A stretch of DNA of 64,000 nucleotides, taken from the NCBI GenBank assembly GCA_025517485.1, contig JAOPKB010000004.1, positions 186,001 through 250,000 of the forward strand. Direction: 5' to 3'. The position numbers and the translations under genes were made by a program. This document shows, one piece after another, positions 8,912-16,365 of the stretch (the stretch's first letter is position 1; each line of letters starts with the position of its first letter). The stretch is from Natronoglomus mannanivorans (GTDB taxonomy: Archaea > Halobacteriota > Halobacteria > Halobacteriales > Natrialbaceae). A model generated the notes under the pieces. The model did not search any database. It was not told the DNA's origin and saw nothing but the letters and a program-made list of their open reading frames with translations.

Positions 8912-10276
8912 TTACTGTCTGTCGTCCTCCCGAAGGCGGCTCAGACTGTTAACGATTGCCGACTCGCCGCCGAAGCCGCCCGCTTTCGTGACGATCGTCG
9001 TTCCCGCAATCGGTCCGGTCTCCAGACGACCCACTGGAATGCCGTCCTCGATCTCTTCGCCGGTCAACGCGACCGACGAGGCCTCGAGCGCCTCGCAGAC
9101 GGCGACCGTGACGTCGCCGCCGGTCGAGAACAGGCCCGCTGGTGGCTGGACGTCGACCGCTGCGCGCCCAGCGCGGGCCAGCGCCCGTTTCACGCGCACT
9201 CGAACCTGACTCCGATCGAGCCCCTCGCGGCGTCCGATCTCGAGTGTCTCCTCGAGATCCGGGTTCGACCGTGCGCCGGTGAGGACCGCGATCTCGCCCG
9301 CTGCGAGTCGCTTACCGGCGCGTGTCCCCGCCTCCTGGCCCGCTGTCGTTGGTGACTCGAGGACGTCGCTTGGCTCGAGAGCGATGACCGTCGCGTCGGG
9401 AACCCGATCGAGTTGGGCCAGCGTGCGGTCGTTGACGCTGCCGACGATCCCGAGCGCGCCGGTTTTGCGGGTAGTGTTCGGAGCGCTCGCCAGCTTCCTC
9501 CCCCGTCGAGCGTCGGTTTCACGGCCGTCTCCGGGAACGGTGACGTATCTCGCAAGCCCACCGCTGCCCGCGTAGACGACGCGTTCGTCACAGCGGGCCG
9601 CCGCGTCGGCGATCGCCGCGAGGTGGCTCGAGCGAGTCGCGTCGAACGACAGAACGCGCGCCCCCTCTCGCCCGGCTGCATCTCGGACGACTGCGGCGAG
9701 CGCTTCTACCCCGTTCGAGACGTCCTCGAGGGGAACGTGGTCGACCGGGTACCGCGACGCCGCCAACAGCGTCGGGAGGTGTGCAGTCGTCGGTCCGTTC
9801 TCGTCGTCTGCGTACTCGGTCTCCGAGAGGGGGACGCCGTCGACGGTGTGAATCCCGTCTCGCGTCACGCGACCGGCGGCCGGAAACGCCGGAGCGACAA
9901 CGGCCAGCGCGGCGTCCGTCGCGTCGATCGTCGCCTCGAGTTCCGCGACGACGTTTCCGCGGAGCGTCGAATCGACCTTCTTGTAGACGAGCGTCGACTC
10001 GTCGGCGTCGGCGACCGACACCGCGCGCACCACCCGTTCACGGGCCGTCGGGGCGTCGGCGTACCGGGTTTCGGTGGTGACGGCGACCACGGCTGCGGTC
10101 GCGGTCGGAGTCTGGCGGTCGGTATCGCCCTCGTGTTGCCATCGTGCGTCAACGTTTTCGTCAGCGTCGGGCGGCCGTCTCGAGATCCGGACGGTCGTCT
10201 CGAGTCCGCTGGCGGCGAACTGGTGTCCGGTATCCATCGCGCCGGTGAGGTCGTCGGCCACGATCAGCGCGTTCAT
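8912..10276 (-). CDS. DUF1537 four-carbon acid sugar kinase
   Basis: 454 residues. The N-terminal substrate-binding domain starts IVADDLTGAMDTGHQFA and continues with KKVDSTLRGNV, both diagnostic for DUF1537 (OtnK/DtnK/DenD-associated kinases). The C-terminal nucleotide-binding domain ends with a Gly-rich TKAGGFGGE. The family phosphorylates four-carbon sugar acids (threonate, erythronate, 3-oxo-tetronate) at O4. It is first in the operon: a TATA element lies 28 nt upstream of the ATG inside a perfect inverted repeat (10293-10323), so the operon is probably controlled by a dedicated regulator. Which sugar acid is used cannot be read from sequence. Confidence 0.87.
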   Translation of the reverse strand: MNALIVADDLTGAMDTGHQFAASGLETTVRISRRPPDADENVDARWQHEGDTDRQTPTATAAVVAVTTETRYADAPTARERVVRAVSVADADESTLVYKKVDSTLRGNVVAELEATIDATDAALAVVAPAFPAAGRVTRDGIHTVDGVPLSETEYADDENGPTTAHLPTLLAASRYPVDHVPLEDVSNGVEALAAVVRDAAGREGARVLSFDATRSSHLAAIADAAARCDERVVYAGSGGLARYVTVPGDGRETDARRGRKLASAPNTTRKTGALGIVGSVNDRTLAQLDRVPDATVIALEPSDVLESPTTAGQEAGTRAGKRLAAGEIAVLTGARSNPDLEETLEIGRREGLDRSQVRVRVKRALARAGRAAVDVQPPAGLFSTGGDVTVAVCEALEASSVALTGEEIEDGIPVGRLETGPIAGTTIVTKAGGFGGESAIVNSLSRLREDDRQ

Positions 10277-10292
10277 CTGGCCACACTTTCGA

Positions 10293-10323
10293 GACCGACA
10301 GTATATATTGTGGGCTGTCGGTC
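10293..10323 (-). promoter_or_regulatory. TATA box enclosed by a perfect 9-bp inverted repeat (operator candidate)
   Basis: GACCGACAG at 10293-10301 pairs perfectly with CTGTCGGTC at 10315-10323, with 13 nt between that include TATATA (10302-10307). A dimeric regulator bound here would block TATA-binding protein at the promoter of the kinase-PdxA-LarA operon. The regulator is not encoded next to it. Confidence 0.6.
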
Positions 10324-10586
10324 AGTGTGTCGGGTCCGTCGGACGCCTCGATCGGGACAGCCGACAGTCCGAACGAGAACGGATCGGCGATCGAACGATC
10401 GATTCGAACCGACGGCAGCCGAACTCGATATCATTCGCCTTTCACGTTCGGGGATGGCGGGAAGAATCTGCCGATATGGGCCTTCTTCTCCCGTCTCTGT
10501 ACGTTTCGAGAGCGAGATTGTCGTCGATACTCCTCGTCAGCGCGTTTCGACAACCGTTTTAGGGCGAAACTGCTTGTGTCGAATAG

Positions 10587-12728
10587 ATGGGTAACTGTAT
10601 CATCTGCGGCAAGCCAGTTGACGGCTTGGTCTGCAAGAGTCACGAGGAGGACGTCCTCTTCGAATTCGACGGCACGTCTCCCTCACAGCTCACTCCCGAG
10701 CGCTACTACCGGGGGACCGTCGACGGCTACGCCGACTTCGGCGTCTTCGTCGACATCGGCGACCACGTCACCGGCTTGTTGCACCGAAGCGAACTCGACC
10801 GACGCCTCGAGAGTCTCGACTGGGACGAAGGCGACGCGGTCTACGTACAGGTATTGGACGTCAGAGACAACGGCAACGTCGACCTCGGCTGGTCGATCCG
10901 CCAGCGCGAACGCGAGTTCCGCGGCAAGCTGATCGATACGCCCGACGGGGAGCAGTTCCCGGAAGAGGCCGACGAAAGCGGGGACGAGGCCGAGGCCGAG
11001 ACTGGCTCCACCGACTCGAGTCAGAGCCAGTCCGACACCGCCTCGAACGAACCCGCTGCCGACGAACCGGTCGCCAACGGTGGCGACAAGACGGCCGGCG
11101 GCGCACAGCAGTACGCTGAGTCCGGATCCGACTCCGAACCCGAGCCAACAGAGCCAACGGAGGGCACGGATACCGACGCTGACGCGCAGGCCGATCCGGG
11201 CATCGAAACCGAAACCGAGCCCGCGCTCAACCGGACCACCGTCGACACGCTCCTCGAGCAAGTCGGCGCCATCGTCCGACTCGAGGGCGAGATCACGAGC
11301 GTTCGACAGACCAGCGGCCCCACGGTGTTCGAACTCCGTGACGAGACCGGAACCGTCGAATGTGCCGCATTCGAGGAAGCCGGCGTTCGCGCCTATCCCG
11401 ACGTCGAGGTCGAGGACCTCGTCGCCCTCGAGGGCGAAGTCGAGAAACGCCACGGCGACCTGCAAGTCGAGACCGAGACGCTCGAGATCCTCGACGGTGA
11501 CGAGCACGAGACCGTCGAGACGCGACTCGCGGACGCGATCGAACAGGAAGCGCGTCCGGACAGCGTCGACTTGCTGGCCGACCACGACGCCGTCGACGCC
11601 GTCCACGACGAGATCGTCGAGGCCGCGACGACCGTCCGCCGTGCGGTGATGGAAGCGCGCCCGATCGTCGTCCGCCACAGCGCGACCGCCGACGGCTACG
11701 TCGCCGGCGCCGCGATCGAACGCGCCGTCCTCCCGCTCATCCGGGAGAAACACACCCGCGACGACGCCGAGTACCACTACTTCGAGCGCCGTCCGCTCGA
11801 CGGCCAGGTCTACGACATGGACGCCGCGACCGGCGACGTCACCTCGATGTTGCAAGCCCGTGACCGACACGGCGAACAGCTTCCGCTCGTCATCCTCGTC
11901 GACGCCGGTGCAACCGTCGAATCCACGGACGGCTACGACTTGCTCGAACTCTACGATGCGGATCGACTGGTGATCGACGACAGTCGCGCCGACGCCGAGA
12001 TCGCAGACGCCGTCTCCGTCGCCGTCAGTCCCTCGCTGGTCGACGCCGACGTCTCGGACGTCACCTCGAGTGCGCTCGCCGCGAACGTCGCCGCCCACGT
12101 CAACGACGACGTCCGTGCGGACCTCACACACCTGCCCGCAGTCAGTTACTGGGAGGCGGCTCCCGACGCCTACACCGAGATCGCCACCGAGGCTGGCTAC
12201 GACGAGACCGCGGTCTCCGAACGCCGCGAAGCCGTCGCGCTCGAGGCCCACTACCAGTCTTACAGCGACAAGCGCGAACTCGTCATCGACTTGCTGTTCG
12301 ACGACAGCGGCGACCTCGCCGGCCACGTCTCCGAGCAGTTCCGGGACAAACTCGAGACCGAACTCGAGACCGCCCGCCAGAACCTGGTGACGCGGTCGGC
12401 CGGTGACCTCTCCGTCGCCGTCCTCGACACCGACGCGTTCACGCATCGGTTCGACTTCCCGCCGACCGAACTCCTGCTCGATGCGCTGTTCCGTCGCGAA
12501 CGCGACGAGGGGACGTTCGTCACGGTCGGACTGGACGACGACGAACTCCACGTCCGCGCGACCGAGCCCGTCGACGTCCGTGCGCTCGGCGAGTCCATCG
12601 CCGAAGCCGTTCCGGACGCCGGGACCCGTGTCGTCGGTGGCCGCGACGGTCACGTCGAGTTCCTCACCGGCGAGCGCGATGCCGTCCTCGAGGCCGCACT
12701 CGAAGCGCTCAGCGAGACGCTCGCGTAG
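10587..12728 (+). CDS. S1/OB/DHH-fold protein, RecJ-like but catalytically degenerate
   Basis: 713 residues. Order: a Cys-containing N-terminus (CIICGKPVDGLVC, a possible half zinc ribbon), an S1 RNA-binding domain (about 38-108), an acidic Ser/Glu/Asp linker (about 120-205), an OB-fold of the tRNA-anti type (about 215-292), and a DHH phosphoesterase-like domain (about 330-660). DHH motifs are damaged: the first reads RHSATADG instead of HxDxDG, and the signature motif reads VIDDSRAD where DHH is expected (near 463). It therefore probably binds but does not cleave nucleic acid, like other inactive RecJ/Cdc45 relatives. No operon partner; 310 nt separate it from the divergent kinase operon. 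Confidence 0.78.
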   Translation: MGNCIICGKPVDGLVCKSHEEDVLFEFDGTSPSQLTPERYYRGTVDGYADFGVFVDIGDHVTGLLHRSELDRRLESLDWDEGDAVYVQVLDVRDNGNVDLGWSIRQREREFRGKLIDTPDGEQFPEEADESGDEAEAETGSTDSSQSQSDTASNEPAADEPVANGGDKTAGGAQQYAESGSDSEPEPTEPTEGTDTDADAQADPGIETETEPALNRTTVDTLLEQVGAIVRLEGEITSVRQTSGPTVFELRDETGTVECAAFEEAGVRAYPDVEVEDLVALEGEVEKRHGDLQVETETLEILDGDEHETVETRLADAIEQEARPDSVDLLADHDAVDAVHDEIVEAATTVRRAVMEARPIVVRHSATADGYVAGAAIERAVLPLIREKHTRDDAEYHYFERRPLDGQVYDMDAATGDVTSMLQARDRHGEQLPLVILVDAGATVESTDGYDLLELYDADRLVIDDSRADAEIADAVSVAVSPSLVDADVSDVTSSALAANVAAHVNDDVRADLTHLPAVSYWEAAPDAYTEIATEAGYDETAVSERREAVALEAHYQSYSDKRELVIDLLFDDSGDLAGHVSEQFRDKLETELETARQNLVTRSAGDLSVAVLDTDAFTHRFDFPPTELLLDALFRRERDEGTFVTVGLDDDELHVRATEPVDVRALGESIAEAVPDAGTRVVGGRDGHVEFLTGERDAVLEAALEALSETLA

Positions 12729-12848
12729 AACCGACCACCAGTTCCTGCTGTTCTGTAGACACCGACAATCCGACGAGTGAAATCTCGGCTGCTCCACCGT
12801 CGAGAGTCGAGAGAAACAACTTTCCCTGTGACCTTCGCAGTGTGACAT

Positions 12849-13436
12849 ATGAGCGACGATCCGGCGACGCGGTTGCGCGAGAACGCCACGGAGATCGCGT
12901 CGACCGTGGTGACCGGTGTCTGGCTCGCCGCACTGCTCTCCGGGCAGTCGTGGTGGCTGGGGGCCTTGCTGTTCGGCTACATCGTCGTCGTCCCGGTCGT
13001 TGCGTTGCTGTACGGCGACGAGGAGGACAGACGGGAGTGGTGGGACGACTGGTGGGGTGAGGAGTCGGAGGACGACTGGTGGGGCGAGGAATCGACCGCA
13101 GAATCGAAGACTGGGTCGGACACCCCATCGCACGACGACTCGAGGGCGACGTCCGCACCGGAATCGGCACCGACGGCACCGTCTCGCAATCGAGACGCCC
13201 TCGAGACCCTCCGCGACCGGTACGCCCGCGGCGATCTGACCGACGACCAGTTCGAACGCAAACTGGAGCGATTGCTCGAGACGGACACGCTCGAGAACGC
13301 CGACGAGTGGGTTCGAAGCGGACGGGAAGAGCGCGAGCGACGCGAGCGTGAACCCGATTCCGAAGGGAGGGTGTCCGAGTACGGACGCGAACGCGAACGG
13401 AAACGTGATCGTGAGTACGAACACGAATACGAGTGA
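12849..13436 (+). CDS. SHOCT-domain membrane protein
   Basis: 195 residues. Two hydrophobic segments near residues 16-52 form a membrane hairpin. They are followed by a Trp-rich acidic repeat (two copies around WWGEESEDDWWGEE) and then a SHOCT motif (LRDRYARGDLTDDQFERKL, about 121-139). The C-terminus is a highly charged Arg/Glu helix. SHOCT domains are oligomerisation modules, often on membrane proteins, of unknown function. It lies between the DHH-fold gene and a convergent regulator. Confidence 0.75.
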   Translation: MSDDPATRLRENATEIASTVVTGVWLAALLSGQSWWLGALLFGYIVVVPVVALLYGDEEDRREWWDDWWGEESEDDWWGEESTAESKTGSDTPSHDDSRATSAPESAPTAPSRNRDALETLRDRYARGDLTDDQFERKLERLLETDTLENADEWVRSGREERERREREPDSEGRVSEYGRERERKRDREYEHEYE

Positions 13437-13482
13437 CGCCGGTCGTTCGGATCGTTGCAGTACCCGACGTTCGCTGCCGATT

Positions 13483-14328
13483 CTACGATTCTACCGGTAC
13501 CGAATCTGATCGAAGCGTCTCGAACGTTCGTGTGACCCACTCGCGAGCCGTCGCCGCGTCGGTGTCGACGAACACGCGTAGCGTTCCGGTCGTCTCGTCG
13601 TAACCCCCGATTCCCACGCGGTCGTCGACGATCACGAGTCCGTAGGGAACGCGGTCTCTGGTACACACGGTCAATCGCTCGTCGGCGAGTGCTTCCTCGA
13701 ACTGCGTTCCACCCACTCTCTGCAGCCGGTCTACCGACTCGGCGAGTGCGACGAGTTCCACTCGCCGATCGTCGAACAGTCCGCCGATCGAGTCGTCACC
13801 GGTCGGCGGGAGCATGTTGGTGACGTTGACCCCGCGGAGGCTCTCGCTTCCGTCGATGAGAGCCAACACGCGAGCGACCGGGGCGTACGGATCCGCGGGC
13901 GTCGCGACGGTGACCGTCGCGTCCGAGAACGGTTCGACGACGAACTCGCGGTGATCCTCACAGACGTACTCGAAGAGCGGGTCGAGCCGGGCAGCCGTCT
14001 CGACGTAGCGTGCAAACCGAAGCACGCCGTACGCGACCACCGTTCCGAGCCCCGTCAACCGGTATCGGTCGTCGACGCGCTCGCCGTAGCCCGTCTCCTC
14101 GAGCCAGCGAACCATTCGGTGAGCCGTCGCCCGCGACACGCCGAGGGCGGTCTCGAGATCACGACGGTCCAGTGGACTCGAGAGCAGCGCCCGGAGGAGC
14201 GGACCGTGACGAATCACATCGAGCAGTTCGTCCGTGTCGGGGCTGCGTTCGGACCACTCCTGTCGCTCGTTCTCCCGCCCGAGTTGCAGTTCGTACTGGA
14301 GCAGCTCGTCGAATATCGTGTGGTCCAT
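13483..14328 (-). CDS. HTH transcriptional regulator with FilR1-like C-terminal domain
   Basis: 281 residues starting MDHTIFDELLQYELQ. This start is preferred to the open-frame Met at 14391 because a TATA-like CGTATGG lies about 28 nt upstream. A winged helix spans roughly residues 35-100 (LETALGVSRATAHRMVRWLE is the recognition helix region). The remainder matches the haloarchaeal regulator architecture with a FilR1-type middle domain (VNVTNMLPP, LVIVDDRVGIGGYDE). It is divergent from the methyltransferase at 14468, and an imperfect inverted repeat overlaps its promoter, which suggests autoregulation or joint control. Effector unknown. Confidence 0.8.
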   Translation of the reverse strand: MDHTIFDELLQYELQLGRENERQEWSERSPDTDELLDVIRHGPLLRALLSSPLDRRDLETALGVSRATAHRMVRWLEETGYGERVDDRYRLTGLGTVVAYGVLRFARYVETAARLDPLFEYVCEDHREFVVEPFSDATVTVATPADPYAPVARVLALIDGSESLRGVNVTNMLPPTGDDSIGGLFDDRRVELVALAESVDRLQRVGGTQFEEALADERLTVCTRDRVPYGLVIVDDRVGIGGYDETTGTLRVFVDTDAATAREWVTRTFETLRSDSVPVES

Positions 14329-14349
14329 GGTGTGTATTGTGTGTGGTGT

Positions 14350-14381
14350 GTTACCATACGTACGCCTCGCAGTACGATAAC
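14350..14381. promoter_or_regulatory. Imperfect inverted repeat in the regulator/methyltransferase intergenic region
   Basis: GTTACCATAC (14350-14359) and GTACGATAAC (14372-14381) pair at 8 of 10 positions and overlap the regulator's TATA region. A TATA element for the methyltransferase (AATTACGTATAGG) lies further right at about 14431-14443. Candidate operator. Confidence 0.4.
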
Positions 14382-14467
14382 CATGTCTCACGAACTGAAA
14401 CGCGTCTCACCACCCGAGACGGCGCTCAGAAATTACGTATAGGTCGATTCGAATCCTCTCCTCACCT

Positions 14468-15571
14468 ATGGGAACGACCACACACCCCGACCGAAATCAG
14501 GAAGCGACCGACGCCGTCCTCGAGTCGCTGCTCGAGGCCGCGGAACACACGCTGACGATGGACGCGATCTACGTCGGCCATCGACTCGGGTACTACGACG
14601 CGCTCTGGCGGTCGGGTCCGATCACCGCGGCCGAACTGGCCGCCGAGACGGAGACCAACGAGCGCTACGCCCGCGAGTGGCTCGAGCACGGAACCGTCGT
14701 CGGGCTCCTCGAGTGTGAGAATCCGGCGGCCAGCGGTGACGACCGCCGATACGATCTGCCCGAGAGCGCCGTCGAGGTGTTCTGTGACCCCGACAGCGAG
14801 AACTATCTCGCGCCGATCGCGAGTCTCGTCGTCGGCGTCGGCCGGCCGATCGAGGACGTCCTCGAGGCGTTCCGAACCGGCGGCGGCGTCCCGTTCGAGG
14901 CCTACGGCGATCCGCTACGCGAGGGACAGGCCGCGATGAACCGTCCCGGATTCCTCCACCAGCTCGGCCCCGACTGGCTGGCGTCGATTCCCGACGTCGA
15001 CGCGCGCCTCCGCGAGGGTGGGCGCGTCGCGGATATCGGCTGTGGCCACGGCTGGTCCAGTATCGGCCTCGCCCGCCACTACCCCGACGTAACCGTCGAC
15101 GGGGTCGATCTCGACCGGGCGTCGATCGAACGCGCACGCGAGAACGCGATCGACGACGGGCTCGAGGATCGGGTTCGGTTCCACCACCGCGACGCGGCCG
15201 ACCTCGAGACCGGACGCGACGGCGAGTACGACCTCGCGATGGCTCTGGAGTGCGTCCACGACCTCTCCGATCCGGTCGGCGTACTCGAGACGATGCGACG
15301 GCTCGTCGGCGAGGACGGGACCGTTCTGGTCGTCGACGAACGGACGAGCGAGACGTTCACGCCGCAGGGAAACGAGATCGAAGCGCTATTGTACGGATTC
15401 AGCGTCTTGCACTGCCTGCCAGCTGGCATGGCCGACCGTCCGTCGGCGGAGACGGGAACGGTCATGCGCGAGTCGACGCTGCGAGCGTACGCGACCGACG
15501 CAGGATTCGAGACGGTGGAGGTGCTCCCGATCGAGCACTTCTTCTTCCGGTTCTACCGGCTGGTGCCGTGA
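14468..15571 (+). CDS. Class I SAM-dependent methyltransferase with N-terminal winged helix
   Basis: 367 residues. Residues about 20-80 form a winged-helix/dimerisation region (DAIYVGHRLGYYDALWRSG, ITAAELAAETETNERYAREW) as in Rv2258c-type methyltransferases. The SAM-binding motif VADIGCGHGWSSIGLA lies near 188, with the acidic ribose-binding GVDLDRASIERAREN after it. Later motifs are DLAMALECVHDL and an extended lid. The substrate is likely a small molecule. It is divergent from an HTH regulator that may control it. Confidence 0.82.
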   Translation: MGTTTHPDRNQEATDAVLESLLEAAEHTLTMDAIYVGHRLGYYDALWRSGPITAAELAAETETNERYAREWLEHGTVVGLLECENPAASGDDRRYDLPESAVEVFCDPDSENYLAPIASLVVGVGRPIEDVLEAFRTGGGVPFEAYGDPLREGQAAMNRPGFLHQLGPDWLASIPDVDARLREGGRVADIGCGHGWSSIGLARHYPDVTVDGVDLDRASIERARENAIDDGLEDRVRFHHRDAADLETGRDGEYDLAMALECVHDLSDPVGVLETMRRLVGEDGTVLVVDERTSETFTPQGNEIEALLYGFSVLHCLPAGMADRPSAETGTVMRESTLRAYATDAGFETVEVLPIEHFFFRFYRLVP

Positions 15572-15783
15572 CGCTCCGTCGGCGCGATGATCGGCCCAGC
15601 GCGTGGCCGGTGTCCCCGAGCGGTCGCTCGAGACGGCGACCAGAACGAACGCCGACGAGTGGGCTCGAAGCGAGCGGGACACGTCGCGATCGTCGACGAG
15701 GCCGTGCGAACTGACTCGAGATCGTACGACGTTTGCCACTATCCAAGCACCGAAACCAGTCCTAGCGAAAGGACGGATGATTA

Positions 15784-16242
15784 ATGACGAAACGGACGAC
15801 GCGACGGCGATTCGGTCTGGGTCTCGTCGCCACCTCGGCGATCCTGGGAGTCGGCGGCTGTCTCGGACGCGACGACGACCACGACCACGACGGAGCGTAC
15901 ACGCTCGTACTCTTCGACCGAAACGCTGACGAATCGGTCGCCGACTACCACGGCCACTGGCACGGCGCACTCCCGTCAGTAGCCGTGGGAGAACACCTCT
16001 CTGTCGGTGCCGACTTCGAAGACGACGATGGTGACGAGGTCAAGCTCGGTGAGGACGCGTACCAGTTCGACGCTCGCGTCGCGGACGATACCGGGATTCT
16101 CGAGACGGAGTCTCACGGCGATCACGTGCATCTTCACGGTGCGTCTCCGGGAACGGCCGCAGTTACCTTCCAGTTGCGCCACGACGGCGACCTCGAGTGG
16201 GAGACGGGAGAGCCGATCGAGCTCGACGTGGTCGACGAGTGA
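15784..16242 (+). CDS. Tat-exported His-rich lipoprotein (metal-binding candidate)
   Basis: 152 residues. The twin-arginine signal TRRRFGLG precedes a hydrophobic stretch and a lipobox (VGGC, about residue 26), so it is exported folded and lipid-anchored. The mature protein is His/Asp-rich in three places: DDDHDHDG just after the lipobox, YHGHWHG near residue 58, and HGDHVHLHG near 113-121. The rest looks like a small beta-sandwich. These clusters suggest binding of zinc, copper or nickel outside the cell. No transporter gene is directly adjacent; a ZIP transporter lies about 3.3 kb away. Confidence 0.75.
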   Translation: MTKRTTRRRFGLGLVATSAILGVGGCLGRDDDHDHDGAYTLVLFDRNADESVADYHGHWHGALPSVAVGEHLSVGADFEDDDGDEVKLGEDAYQFDARVADDTGILETESHGDHVHLHGASPGTAAVTFQLRHDGDLEWETGEPIELDVVDE

Positions 16243-16365
16243 GCCGACGGTGTCCGTATCGGTCGACCGTTCGCGTTCCGTCTCGGCTTCACTCTCGAGT
16301 CGTCTTCGAGGCCGACAGAGCGACACCCTTATTCGCCGGAATCGACCACTAGCGGCTAACGCGGA

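Noticed and set aside
10683..13424. 913-codon open frame on the minus strand
   Set aside because: It is antisense to the DHH-fold and SHOCT genes. It arises from the GC-rich third positions of the real genes and its translation has no family features.
14449..14460. GATTCGAATCC resembling a tRNA T-loop
   Set aside because: No acceptor or anticodon stems around it; it lies in the promoter of the methyltransferase gene.
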